Assembly (NCBI GenBank): GCA_049699975.1
Contig: JBNAWB010000023.1
Location: forward strand, 1-28,846
DNA length: 28,846 nt
Direction: 5' to 3'
Source: CAZAGD01 sp049699975
Lineage (GTDB): Bacteria > Desulfobacterota > SM23-61
The position numbers were made by a program, and so were the translations under genes. This document shows, in pieces, positions 7,798-15,799 of this stretch. Position 1 is the stretch's first letter, and every line of letters begins with the position of its first letter. The notes below the pieces were generated by a model. It had not been told where the DNA came from. It did not search any database and was given only the letters and a program-made list of their open reading frames with translations.

Positions 7798-8053
7798 GAA
7801 TTGATAGAAATGTTTAGTCCACCTCCCCTTGGCAGAAAGAATGGTGGAAAAGTCGCTACGACTCGATTCCGAGAAGAACGATATTAATGCCCAGCCGATT
7901 TTAATTTCGCCTCTCCCCCTCCCGACTGTTTCCTGCTGGCGAAAAATATTAAAACTGTTAGACGGTCTGGATATAATCAGATTGGGAAACTCATCACTGA
8001 AAAGGGAGATTTTAGGATTCGCCCATTTTATTTGCCCCTTACCATTCCTCTCC

Positions 8054-8070
8054 CCCGCATCAAATGCGGG
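8054..8070. repeat. Small perfect hairpin
   Basis: CCCGCAT and ATGCGGG form a 7-bp stem with a CAA loop, directly before the GTCATGGCGAGC element. Confidence 0.6.
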
Positions 8071-8073
8071 ATC

Positions 8074-8091
8074 GCTCGCCATGTCGAAAAG
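8074..8091 (-). repeat. GTCATGGCGAGC dispersed element, copy 2
   Basis: Matches 27-44 at 17 of 18 positions, in the same orientation. Confidence 0.6.
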
Positions 8092-8123
8092 GGGGCGACA
8101 CAATTTCAATGGGCAGAGAGCTG

Positions 8124-8157
8124 GCCCTGTGGAGGAAGCTTTAATCCTCCACAGGGC
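8124..8157. repeat. Perfect 13-bp inverted repeat
   Basis: GCCCTGTGGAGGA (8124-8136) and TCCTCCACAGGGC (8145-8157) are exact reverse complements around an 8-base loop. No T-run follows on the plus strand (CAGGGGTGAGG follows), so a repeat unit is likelier than a terminator. Confidence 0.8.
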
Positions 8158-8169
8158 AGGGGTGAGGGG
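8141..8169 (+). repeat. 29-bp dispersed repeat, copy 2
   Basis: Matches 192-220 at 28 of 29 positions and overlaps the right arm of the inverted repeat at 8124-8157. Confidence 0.75.
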
Positions 8170-8193
8170 TTCATTAAAAATGCCTATGATAAA

Positions 8194-8223
8194 TAATAAC
8201 CCCACCTTCCAGTGATGGATTAC
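8194..8223 (-). repeat. 30-bp dispersed repeat, copy 1
   Basis: Read on the minus strand it begins GTAATCCATCACTG and ends TTATTA. It matches 28657-28686 on the plus strand at 27 of 30 positions. Confidence 0.7.
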
Positions 8224-8290
8224 TCTGATAATCTATGATTTATTAATTTTTTACCTGAATATGCCTCAGGCAGGGGGAGAAGTAGGGAAC

Positions 8291-9421
8291 TTAGCTCAGC
8301 GCTCTCCAAAATGCTTTGAGGCCAAGAGAAAGCAACCGGGGCTCATGGAAAAGCAATTTTAAAAAGCTAACCTGCAATTCATCTCTGGTCCATTTTTCCA
8401 GAATTTCTTTGGTCTCTCCTTTAATTAGAGATACCAATTCATCATAATCTTCATCTTGGAACTGGTTTAGAATTTTCCTCACCAACAGATGAAGGGTCAA
8501 TTCTTTGTTAAGGCTCTTTAATTCTCTGCCATAGTTTCTCCCATTAAGTAAGGCCTGAGCAAGAGCCTGGGCCCCGCATAGTCCGGGCACTACCCCTCCC
8601 ACTGTAGTAACCTTTACCTGCGCAGCCGCATCCCCTACCAGGAAAATATTTTTCCCCAAAACTTTTCCGCTTCTTAACCATCCCCAGCGATGCAGCGGAA
8701 CTCTTGCTTGCTGAAATTCCCAGGGATCTAATTTATTTTCCTTCAGAAATACCTCTAAACCTTCTTTTGCTTGATGGAAATGGTCAGCAATTAAGCCGAC
8801 TGTAGCTAAAGATGATGATTCGGGAATTAACCAATAGAAATATTTTATACGTTGGGGAGCCAGCCAGACTTGACAAACTCCCGGGTCAATTTTTTGCGGG
8901 ATAGACACCTTCCCTTGTAGAAGAGCGGCAGCATAATATCCGTTTTCTTTTATTCCTTGAGCCACTGCGCTCTTAAATCCATCAGCCCCCACCAAGATGT
9001 CTGTAGTTATTTTTTTCTGCTCCTTCGTCTCCAGATCCTTAACATTTACTAAAATTCTTTTCCCCAAATAAATAAAACTTTCATACTGATGGTTAAGGAT
9101 TATTTTTGCTCCCACTTCTTTTGCTCGGCCGGCAAGCAACTCAATAAGCCTTCCTCTTTCGACAACTAAATCTGGATGGCCAAGTTTTAGTTTCACCGCT
9201 TTGGCCTGGGAAAAAATTTCCATATATTCTACTTTATTCAAAATCGCTTCTTCTGGATTAAAGCCCAGAACCTCTTTAAGTTTATGGGTAACAATCAAAG
9301 TTCGGGGAGGCCATCCCAGTCTGTCACGTTGCTCATAAACTTCGACTTCCACCCCTTCTTTAGCCAAAGAATGAGCCAAAAAAAGTCCCGCAAGGGAGGC
9401 GCCTATTACGGTTACTTTCAT
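8291..9421 (-). CDS. FAD-dependent oxidoreductase, geranylgeranyl-reductase-like
   Basis: A 376-residue flavoprotein of the PHBH/geranylgeranyl reductase superfamily. The N-terminal Rossmann motif VIGASLAGLFLAHSLAKEG (4-22, a GxSxxG variant of GxGxxG) is followed by an acidic residue in VEVYEQ that would bind the FAD ribose. The superfamily's middle ADG motif appears as VGADGFKSAVAQ (about 144), and the second FAD motif as FLVGDAAAQVKVTTVGGV (about 265). The T-V-G-G-V after GDAAA resembles the digeranylgeranylglycerophospholipid/menaquinone reductase group rather than aromatic hydroxylases, but the substrate is unknown. It starts at ATG 9421 with no clear ribosome binding site. It stands between a repeat-rich gap and the polysaccharide kinase gene, 126 bp downstream of the latter, so its promoter or co-transcription is unclear. 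Confidence 0.85.
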   Translation of the reverse strand: MKVTVIGASLAGLFLAHSLAKEGVEVEVYEQRDRLGWPPRTLIVTHKLKEVLGFNPEEAILNKVEYMEIFSQAKAVKLKLGHPDLVVERGRLIELLAGRAKEVGAKIILNHQYESFIYLGKRILVNVKDLETKEQKKITTDILVGADGFKSAVAQGIKENGYYAAALLQGKVSIPQKIDPGVCQVWLAPQRIKYFYWLIPESSSLATVGLIADHFHQAKEGLEVFLKENKLDPWEFQQARVPLHRWGWLRSGKVLGKNIFLVGDAAAQVKVTTVGGVVPGLCGAQALAQALLNGRNYGRELKSLNKELTLHLLVRKILNQFQDEDYDELVSLIKGETKEILEKWTRDELQVSFLKLLFHEPRLLSLGLKAFWRALS

Positions 9422-9547
9422 TGCTAAATGAACCCTTTTCTATCCAGAAAAATTCATTTTGTTATTTGTTTTTTAACTTCCTAAGAATTATAAGAATTAA
9501 TCGCCTGAGAATATTGACGAATGGCCTAATAAATAAAGACCAATTTA

Positions 9548-11932
9548 TCAAATTTGAGGTGGAAGAACGGGAGGCGGACCTTGCTTAATTTTCTTTTTCC
9601 TTTTTTCAATCTTTCCTTCCTCCTCATAATAATAATAGTGATACTTATAATACCTGCTCTCTTGCAGCGCAATATCGTTTAAAATTATTCCTAACAACTT
9701 GGCTTCCATTCGGGAAAATTTTTCCAGTACATCACGCAAAATATTCTTTTCTACATTTCCGCTACGCACGACAAAAATAATACCATCCGCTTTCTGGGCT
9801 AAGACTAAGGCGTCGCTAATACTGGAAGCTGGTGGGGTATCGAGGAGAACAAAGTCATATTTTTCTCTTACTAAAGACAAAAATCCATCCATCCTTTCTG
9901 ACCCTAATAGGTCAGCAGGATTAGGTGGCGTATCTCCAGAGGGTATTAAGTCCAAATTTTCGATTATTGTTTTTTTTACCGGTAAATGTTCGGCATCAAT
10001 TTTTTCTTTCAAAAGTAAATTGCTTAAGCCCGGTGTCCTATCATTGGCAAATAAACGTCGCAAGCTGGGTTTTCTCAGATCTGCTTCCACCACAAGAACT
10101 TTCTTATTTAATTGAGCTAAAGCTACAGCCAGATTAGCTGTAATAAAAGTCTTTCCTTCCATCGGGCCTGAACTTGTGATGAGGATAATCTTTTTTTCTT
10201 CTCCCATGAAAGTAAAAAGCAGGTTAGTGCGGATGGTCCGAAATGCTTCGGCAATTGAGGAATGAGGCTCGGATAACATCTTTAATTCTTGTTCTTTCTT
10301 GCCGCTTATAAAGTGGTAAACTGCCCCTAAATAAGGTAAATTTGTTATTTGCGTTAATTGTTCGGGAGTTTTTACGGAAGTATCCAAATACTCACAGAAA
10401 AAAGCTATCCCTAAGCTTAAAATAATTCCCGTGGCTAGAGCTAATAAGGCATTTAAAAATATATTAGGTTTGGCTGGAGTGACAGGAAAATTTGCCGGAT
10501 CGACTACCCAAAAATTGCCTAACTCGCTTGCTTTTGTGACGCCAAGCTCGGCGCGTTTTTGTAATAAAAAAGAATTTAAGGCTTGGCCTACTTTGACCAC
10601 TCTTTCTAAGCCGAAAAGTTCTTTCTCTGCCGAAGGTAAAGTTTGGATCTTGGCCTCATATTTCTTCATGCTATTCAATAATTCCTTTTCGCTTACTTTA
10701 AGAGAGGAAATTAATCCCGTCAATTCCGCAATGATACTCTGTTTAATATTTTTTATCTCGCGATCAATCTGCTCCACGCGGGGATGCTTTTCCTTGAGCA
10801 TAGCGCGCAGAGCAGACCTTTGCCCAGTCAGTTCGGCCAATTTCTTTCCCATCTCTATTAATAAATTATTATTGAGACCAGCCCCCAAAGAAAAGAGAGC
10901 TTCTTTCTCGGGGAATAATTCAGCCCCTTTCATAGCCGTCAGAACTATTTCGGCTTGTTTCCGGTAATTTTCTACTGCTTTGTATTCTTTTTCAAAAGCG
11001 GCTACCCGTTCTAAAGCAGATTTTATCTCGGCTTCTAAGACAACCATCTTCTCTTTTTCTTTAAACTTCCGTAAATTTTCTTCGGCCCGCTGTAGATCCT
11101 TTTCCACTTCTTTGGTTTGTTCTTCGAGGAAAGTAATAACCTGAGAGGCTTCCCTTGTGCGCTTGGAAATCATTATTTCTTTATATACCGCGACAATTGT
11201 ATCAGCAATTTCTTTAGTCTGCCAAGGATCATTACCCTTCACCTTGATATTTATTAAAGAAGAATTACGCACCGGCGAAATTTCTACATTATCTTGCAGA
11301 GCCTTAGCTGCGGCCGGGAGTGAAATTAAGGTGAAAGAGAATTTCTTACCTATTTTCCCTTCTCCTTCCAACTGCAAAGAAAAATCAGGTGTAGAAAAAG
11401 CTTGACCTACCTCCCCCCGGCCGATTTCTTGCTCTTGCTCATCATATAGAATAAAACTGTGCTTATTTTTAAAAATGCCTGTATATTTTCTTCCGCTAAC
11501 TCCCTCAGCAATTTTAAGAAGTTTTATCCTCGTAACCGTTGCAGGGTTGGGTAAATTTTTTTCCTTTTCTTTGGCCACCAAGCTATTTAAAATAATATGT
11601 CCCATACGTATCTCTGGCTTAACTTGTAACTGTAAGCCCAACTTGTTGACCACTTTTTCCGCTACTGTCCTACTCTTCAAAATCATCACTTGCGTATTTA
11701 GTTTTTCATCAGTTCTGGTAAACTCTGAAAAGGGAGTAAAGGGAATCCCCATTCCTTTTTCATCCTCGATCATAATGGTGGTGGTTGATTCATAAGTAGG
11801 AAACATGATTAAAGAAACGATTATAGTGGTGAGCACAATGGTGCCAAAAGAAATCAGGACAATCTTTTTTCTCCTTTTAATTACCTCTAAATAATCACGC
11901 AGGTGAATACTTTGGAGCTCATTTTCTTCCAT
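9548..11932 (-). CDS. Polysaccharide co-polymerase / BY-type tyrosine autokinase (Wzc-like)
   Basis: Inner-membrane protein that controls chain length and export of an exopolysaccharide or capsule. Read from MEENELQ (794 residues): Wzz domain with membrane helix about 23-44, a long periplasmic coiled coil with GNVR-type segment, second membrane helix near 500-525, then a cytoplasmic BY-kinase. Walker A is SSGPMEGKT (about 586-594), Walker A' VLVVEADLRKPS, Walker B VLLDTPPAS (about 692-700). The tail ESRYYKYHYYYYEEE holds seven Tyr, the expected autophosphorylation cluster. ATG 11932 is chosen over the upstream in-frame start because GGAG sits 7 bases before it and the 31 extra residues look non-native and overlap the upstream gene. 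It begins 14 bp after the export lipoprotein stop. No cognate phosphatase (Wzb or PHP type) is adjacent. Confidence 0.93.
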   Translation of the reverse strand: MEENELQSIHLRDYLEVIKRRKKIVLISFGTIVLTTIIVSLIMFPTYESTTTIMIEDEKGMGIPFTPFSEFTRTDEKLNTQVMILKSRTVAEKVVNKLGLQLQVKPEIRMGHIILNSLVAKEKEKNLPNPATVTRIKLLKIAEGVSGRKYTGIFKNKHSFILYDEQEQEIGRGEVGQAFSTPDFSLQLEGEGKIGKKFSFTLISLPAAAKALQDNVEISPVRNSSLINIKVKGNDPWQTKEIADTIVAVYKEIMISKRTREASQVITFLEEQTKEVEKDLQRAEENLRKFKEKEKMVVLEAEIKSALERVAAFEKEYKAVENYRKQAEIVLTAMKGAELFPEKEALFSLGAGLNNNLLIEMGKKLAELTGQRSALRAMLKEKHPRVEQIDREIKNIKQSIIAELTGLISSLKVSEKELLNSMKKYEAKIQTLPSAEKELFGLERVVKVGQALNSFLLQKRAELGVTKASELGNFWVVDPANFPVTPAKPNIFLNALLALATGIILSLGIAFFCEYLDTSVKTPEQLTQITNLPYLGAVYHFISGKKEQELKMLSEPHSSIAEAFRTIRTNLLFTFMGEEKKIILITSSGPMEGKTFITANLAVALAQLNKKVLVVEADLRKPSLRRLFANDRTPGLSNLLLKEKIDAEHLPVKKTIIENLDLIPSGDTPPNPADLLGSERMDGFLSLVREKYDFVLLDTPPASSISDALVLAQKADGIIFVVRSGNVEKNILRDVLEKFSRMEAKLLGIILNDIALQESRYYKYHYYYYEEEGKIEKRKKKIKQGPPPVLPPQI

Positions 11933-11939
11933 GAGCAAT

Positions 11940-11943
11940 CTCC
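11940..11943 (-). promoter_or_regulatory. Ribosome binding site fixing the Wzc-like start
   Basis: GGAG on the minus strand, 7 bases before ATG 11932. It supports the shorter product over the open frame that extends to 12025. Confidence 0.65.
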
Positions 11944-11946
11944 ATT

Positions 11947-13428
11947 TTAATGGCGAGAACGAATTACATCGATAATATCTACAGCTTGCAGAGTAGGTAA
12001 AATTTGGCTTAAGAAAACGTTCCAATCAGCAATGGCCGTGCGCGGAATGTACACTATATCTCCCTTTTGTAAAGTAAACCTTTCCAATGACTTTCCCTCC
12101 ATTAGACTAAGCAGGTTAATCTCATAAATCTGCGGTTGACGGATATCTCCCCTCACTACTACCACTTGGCTTCTCCTGGCGGTACTTAAAAAACCTCCGG
12201 CTTGAGCTAAGGCTTCTACTATATCCATTGGATCAGTAAAGTAAATTACTCCAGGTTTAGCCACTTCGCCAAGGACATAGAATTTTTTCTCATTAATATT
12301 GGGGATATAAACAATATCTCCGTCTTCTAAAATCATATTTTGATTCATATCTCCAAAATCCAAAAGCCTCTTCAAATTAACAGGCAAAATTTTTCTATGG
12401 CGAGCTACATAGGCCATGTAAAGATCAGCACTATCTTTATTGATTCCTTTAGCGATCGAGAGGGCGTCTAGAAGAGTAGTATCCAGGTTAACTCTATATC
12501 TATCCGGAGCCCGAACTTCCCCTAAAATGGTAACTTCCTTCATGGGGCCAGGAACAACCACTTTATCCCCTGGTTCCAGCAAGATGTTCTGAGAAAGGTC
12601 ACCGTCCTTTAAAAGAGCCTTAAGATCCACAGGAATTATGCTCTCCCCTCTCGCCACATAGGAAGCGCTTAAATCTGCATCCGGATAAATTTCTACATCC
12701 GAAAGAATTTCTAATAAAGTATTTCCACCCCTCAAAATAAAGCCAGGCCGGACAGGGCCTATAGAAATATCGGGTTTTTTAATCCGCCCCACGATCGATA
12801 TCCGCAAACTATTTATTTCTTTTGGGTTGACAATAATATGGGGTTTTTCCACATAAGGGGCAAAGCCTTGGCGCAAAATCTCTTCAATTTCTGGAATAGT
12901 TAATCCCTCAACTTTAACATTGCCTAAAAGCGGCATAGAAATAGAACCATCTTTTCTGACTAACACTTCCATGCTCAAATCAGGCTGATTCCAGACTAAC
13001 ACTTGTAGAACATCATCGGGACCAACTCGGTACTCTGGTTTTCTCTCTAATAATCTAATCTCTTCGGGGAAATAGACCTTTTTCCCTGGGAAACGGGACC
13101 TAATGAAATCCTTCCGAGACAAAGTTTCCACTTCCATTTTGATAAAAGATTTCTCGGCCGCAGGTGGAGGAGTTACTTCCTTAACTGCTCCAGGTAACTT
13201 GGGTTCTTCTTTGCCCTCTCCTCGTTCTTCTTTCTCCCTATAGACTAAAGCCCTTTTAGACTCATCCCAATGCCATCCTTTCCCTTTGGAAGGAGGCTCA
13301 GATATTCCTACTCGGCGGATGGCTGGCCCGGGCGAAGAAGCGCAGTTCGGCAATAAAAAAATAATTATAAGGGGCATAAATAAGATGAATTTAATCCTAC
13401 CTCTCTGCCTAAAATTATTGGCCATCAT
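11947..13428 (-). CDS. Outer-membrane polysaccharide export lipoprotein (Wza-like, SLBB)
   Basis: Forms the periplasm-to-outer-membrane channel for a polysaccharide and pairs with the Wzc-like kinase downstream. The 493 residues begin with a basic stretch and hydrophobic helix ending LLPNC, a lipobox-like site with C29 (Asn at -1 is unusual). A Pro/Glu/Lys-rich linker precedes the Poly_export domain (YRVGPDDVLQVLVWNQPDLS, about 136-155). Three SLBB domains follow (starting about 210, 297 and 383). The first two share the pattern YVARxxxIxPVxLKxLLxxGD, pointing to an internal duplication. The C-terminal segment ADWNVFLSQILPTLQAVDII fits the amphipathic helix that makes the outer-membrane pore in Wza. 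The two leading Met codons (13428 and 13425) both lack a clear ribosome binding site; either may be used. Confidence 0.92.
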   Translation of the reverse strand: MMANNFRQRGRIKFILFMPLIIIFLLPNCASSPGPAIRRVGISEPPSKGKGWHWDESKRALVYREKEERGEGKEEPKLPGAVKEVTPPPAAEKSFIKMEVETLSRKDFIRSRFPGKKVYFPEEIRLLERKPEYRVGPDDVLQVLVWNQPDLSMEVLVRKDGSISMPLLGNVKVEGLTIPEIEEILRQGFAPYVEKPHIIVNPKEINSLRISIVGRIKKPDISIGPVRPGFILRGGNTLLEILSDVEIYPDADLSASYVARGESIIPVDLKALLKDGDLSQNILLEPGDKVVVPGPMKEVTILGEVRAPDRYRVNLDTTLLDALSIAKGINKDSADLYMAYVARHRKILPVNLKRLLDFGDMNQNMILEDGDIVYIPNINEKKFYVLGEVAKPGVIYFTDPMDIVEALAQAGGFLSTARRSQVVVVRGDIRQPQIYEINLLSLMEGKSLERFTLQKGDIVYIPRTAIADWNVFLSQILPTLQAVDIIDVIRSRH

Positions 13429-13676
13429 AATTTTTTCAATAATCCAAAATTATTTTCTCATTTGGCGATGATCAACATACTAAAATTTTTAGAGGATTTC
13501 AAGCAAAATTTTAATTAAAGTAACAGAACATAAAGAGCCGATATAATATTTAGAAAATTGATTGAAAGCGAGCAAAATTTTTGATCGCCCTCCTTCACTT
13601 GGTAAAATCGAATGCTATCTTCCATAATGGGAGGGGGTGAAAAAATAAACGAGTGCAGGAGGGCGCAAGGAAAATA

Positions 13677-14732
13677 ATGAAATACTTAACGAATTTCTTA
13701 TTTTTATTCCTCATCCTTCTTCCTACCTGGGGACTAACCGCAGACCCTATTCATACGGTGCAAGCCAAATCATGGGTCAAAGAAGGGCTGGCCCACATGG
13801 ATAATAAAGATTATGATCAAGCAATTAAGGCCTTTTCTACGGCTATCTCCATAGATCCCAATTTGGCAAATGCCTATTTTAATCGCGGCAATGCTTTTAC
13901 AAAAAAAGGGGTTCTCGATCAAGCTATTGCTGATTATACCAAAGCCATAAGCCTTGCTCCCAGTTATGGGGATGCTTACTTTAATCGGGCAAATGTCTTC
14001 CGTCAAGTGGGAAAATTAGAAAAAGCTATATTCGACTATACTCAGGCTATCGCCCTTCTGCCAGGAGACTATCAATTCTATAACGGCCGCGGCAGCACAT
14101 TTTATCTAAGACAGGATTATGAAAGAGCCATTGCCGACTATAACCAGGCTATTGCCCTCTATCCCCATTCGGCAGAGCTTTATTACAATCGCGGCCTTGC
14201 TTTTGAAAAAAAGGGGAATTATGATCAAGCAATTGTTGATTTCTCTCGATCTATCGCTATGGAACCTGGTTATGCGGAAGTTTATCTGAATCGGGGCTTG
14301 GCTTACGAAAAGAAAGGATTGCTGGAAAAGGCCATAGAAGATTATACCCGGTTCATTAAACTTATCCCCCAAAATGCCCAGGCGTTTTATAATCGGGGTA
14401 ATGCCTTCCAGAAAAAAGGAGATTTTGATCAAGCAACTGCTGATTATACCCAAGCCATTAAATTAAATCCTCAAGATCCTAATTTTTATAACAACCGCGG
14501 ATTCGTTTACGTAAAAAAGGGGGAAATAGATAAAGCTATTACTGATTTTTCAAAAGCCATAGAATTAAAACCTGATTTTGCTGAAGCTTATCACAATAGA
14601 GGAGCAGCTTATTATCAGTTAGAGAATGAATCCCTGGCTATTAAAGATTTGGAAATAGCTGCTCTCCTGGGCAGTATTGGGGCTAGGGAATGGCTTCGGC
14701 AAAAAGATATCAGCGCTAAAGAAAGGAGATGA
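13677..14732 (+). CDS. Secreted TPR-repeat protein
   Basis: A 351-residue protein with an N-terminal signal peptide (KYLTNFLFLFLILLPTWGLTA, probable cleavage after LTA) and about nine consecutive 34-residue TPR motifs filling almost the whole mature chain, each with the core A-x-Y/F-x-N-R-G and D-x-A-I-x-D-Y/F. TPR arrays bind proteins; a periplasmic scaffold role is likely but the partner is unknown. The repeat units are alike at the DNA level (phrases such as GATCAAGC and GATTATACC recur about every 102 bp). ATG 13677 is preferred over GTG 13653 because it places the signal peptide at the N-terminus and is preceded by AAGGA. It is divergent from the polysaccharide export genes, which suggests but does not show a link. 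Confidence 0.88.
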   Translation: MKYLTNFLFLFLILLPTWGLTADPIHTVQAKSWVKEGLAHMDNKDYDQAIKAFSTAISIDPNLANAYFNRGNAFTKKGVLDQAIADYTKAISLAPSYGDAYFNRANVFRQVGKLEKAIFDYTQAIALLPGDYQFYNGRGSTFYLRQDYERAIADYNQAIALYPHSAELYYNRGLAFEKKGNYDQAIVDFSRSIAMEPGYAEVYLNRGLAYEKKGLLEKAIEDYTRFIKLIPQNAQAFYNRGNAFQKKGDFDQATADYTQAIKLNPQDPNFYNNRGFVYVKKGEIDKAITDFSKAIELKPDFAEAYHNRGAAYYQLENESLAIKDLEIAALLGSIGAREWLRQKDISAKERR

Positions 14733-14734
14733 AA

Positions 14735-15031
14735 ATGAAAGCTAAATATTTATTTATGTTGCTGGTGCTGATGGGGTTTATTTTCTGCCTCTCCTCTTAT
14801 GCCATTGCCCAAACAAAGATAGAAGCCAAAGGGGCAATTCTGCGGATTGAAGATAAAACAGTGGTTATTAAAAATGAACAAGGCCAGCATGTAATCATTA
14901 AACTGGAGGATTCTCAAGGTCTTAAAGTTGGCGAAAAAGTTGAAATTAAAGACGGCATTTTGCGTACCTTTGATCCGCAAACTGGCCTGGAAAGGGAAAA
15001 GAAAAAATTACAGCCTGAACGCCCCACCTAA
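14735..15031 (+). CDS. Small secreted protein of unknown function
   Basis: 98 residues: signal peptide KYLFMLLVLMGFIFCLSS with cleavage likely after YAIA, then about 70 residues of alternating beta pattern (AKGAILRIEDKTVVIKNE, HVIIKLED, LKVGEKVEIKDG), like a small OB-fold or DUF5666-type domain, and a charged C-terminal tail. No lipobox and no catalytic motif. ATG 14735 is preferred to ATG 14729: AAAGGAG ends at 14728, giving 6-base spacing to 14735 but none to 14729. The ribosome binding site lies inside the end of the TPR gene, so the two are translationally linked and may act together in the periplasm. No family is recognised with certainty. Confidence 0.75.
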   Translation: MKAKYLFMLLVLMGFIFCLSSYAIAQTKIEAKGAILRIEDKTVVIKNEQGQHVIIKLEDSQGLKVGEKVEIKDGILRTFDPQTGLEREKKKLQPERPT

Positions 15032-15132
15032 AAATGATTAATTAGGCAAATTTTCAGTTTGCTTCCCGCCGGGAAAAATGTTTATAATTATCTCCGATTG
15101 CCTCAGCAATTTGCTCAGATGAAGGAAGTTTT

Positions 15133-15777
15133 ATGATTCATCTCTTAGGCATTTCCGGAAGCCCGGTGCAGAAGGGAAATACTGATGCTTTATTAAAAGA
15201 AGCGATTCAATTCGCTGCTGCTGACCCTGAAGTTCACTCTACTTCCTTTTTCCTTTCCCAATTACAGATTAACGGCTGTCAGCACTGCAACTGGTGCATC
15301 AAGCATCAAACCCCAGGTAAATTTTGCCATATTTCTGATGGCATGGAGGGAATCTATCCTGCCCTGCTCCAGGCTGATCTCATTCTGCTGGCTACTCCTG
15401 TGCATATCGGCCGCATCTCGGGACTCTTAGCAAATATGCTTGACCGGCTGCGGCCCTTCGTTTACGGCAACCTTTATCGCGGAAAGCTAAAAGATAAAGT
15501 TGGTGTTTCCATTGTCCTGGCTTTCTTGCGCCATGGTGGTTTAGAAACAACTCTGCAAATTCTGAATAATACGTTTGCCCTCTTTCAAATAATCTCCATA
15601 GGCCGCGGTGGCCTAGTATTATCCAGCATCGCTGGCCAAGGAAAGGTCACCAAAGGCATCAGATACATGGCTCTCCAAGATGAGTACGGCTTATTTTCCG
15701 TAAAGGATGCCGTTCTGCGCGGCATAGAGTTGACCAAAATTATTCAGGCAGGGAAAAAAGCTTTAGGTTTACCTTAA
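15133..15777 (+). CDS. Flavodoxin-like NAD(P)H-dependent FMN reductase / iron-sulfur flavoprotein
   Basis: 214 residues of the NADPH-dependent FMN reductase/flavodoxin-like superfamily. The phosphate-binding loop GISGSPVQKGNTDALL (6-21) is typical for FMN binding, and ADLILLATPVHIGRISGLLANMLDR (about 86-110) is the conserved TPxYxxxxS-type region with His for Tyr. A Cys set C49-x2-C52-x2-C55-x9-C65 lies where Isf-type iron-sulfur flavoproteins hold a compact [4Fe-4S] cluster; the last spacing is longer than in the Isf motif, so cluster binding is inferred. GAAGGAAG precedes ATG 15133. It is 22 bp upstream of the large FMN/FAD/Fe-S oxidoreductase and likely forms an electron-transfer pair with it. 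Confidence 0.87.
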   Translation: MIHLLGISGSPVQKGNTDALLKEAIQFAAADPEVHSTSFFLSQLQINGCQHCNWCIKHQTPGKFCHISDGMEGIYPALLQADLILLATPVHIGRISGLLANMLDRLRPFVYGNLYRGKLKDKVGVSIVLAFLRHGGLETTLQILNNTFALFQIISIGRGGLVLSSIAGQGKVTKGIRYMALQDEYGLFSVKDAVLRGIELTKIIQAGKKALGLP

Positions 15778-15799
15778 TTAATAGTTAAAGGAGATAAAT

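Larger units (their letters stand above)
7548..8290. other. 743-bp intergenic region with promoter and several repeats
   Basis: Open frames exist on both strands (7690-8205 minus; 7829-8215 plus) but they run through hairpin repeats, have compositionally odd products and no recognisable domain, so I treat the region as non-coding. It contains the DUF169 promoter (7590-7618), a large imperfect hairpin (7742-7797), a small hairpin (8054-8070), a GTCATGGCGAGC element (8074-8091), a 13-bp perfect inverted repeat (8124-8157) and a 30-bp repeat shared with 28657 (8194-8223). Part of 7829-8050 could be a decayed gene, but no family was recognised. Confidence 0.6.

Noticed and set aside
7690..8205. 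171-codon minus-strand open frame
   Set aside because: It runs through the hairpin repeats of the 7548-8290 gap, has no recognisable domain and starts without a good ribosome binding site; the plus strand has an equally long frame at 7829-8215. Treated as non-coding.
10431..10967. 178-codon plus-strand open frame
   Set aside because: Lies wholly opposite the conserved coiled-coil region of the Wzc-like kinase; product is Ser/Phe-rich as expected from antisense.
11933..12025. 31-residue N-terminal extension of the Wzc-like kinase
   Set aside because: Overlaps the end of the export lipoprotein gene; GGAG is correctly placed for ATG 11932 and Wzz domains normally begin shortly before the first helix.
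13780..14640. Regular 102-bp DNA periodicity, considered as a tandem array or CRISPR-like repeat
   Set aside because: The period equals 34 codons and encodes TPR motifs in one continuous frame, so it is a protein repeat.
15032..15132. Terminator after the small secreted protein gene
   Set aside because: GCAAA/TTTGC and CCCGCCGGG give only short stems and no T-run follows; not convincing.
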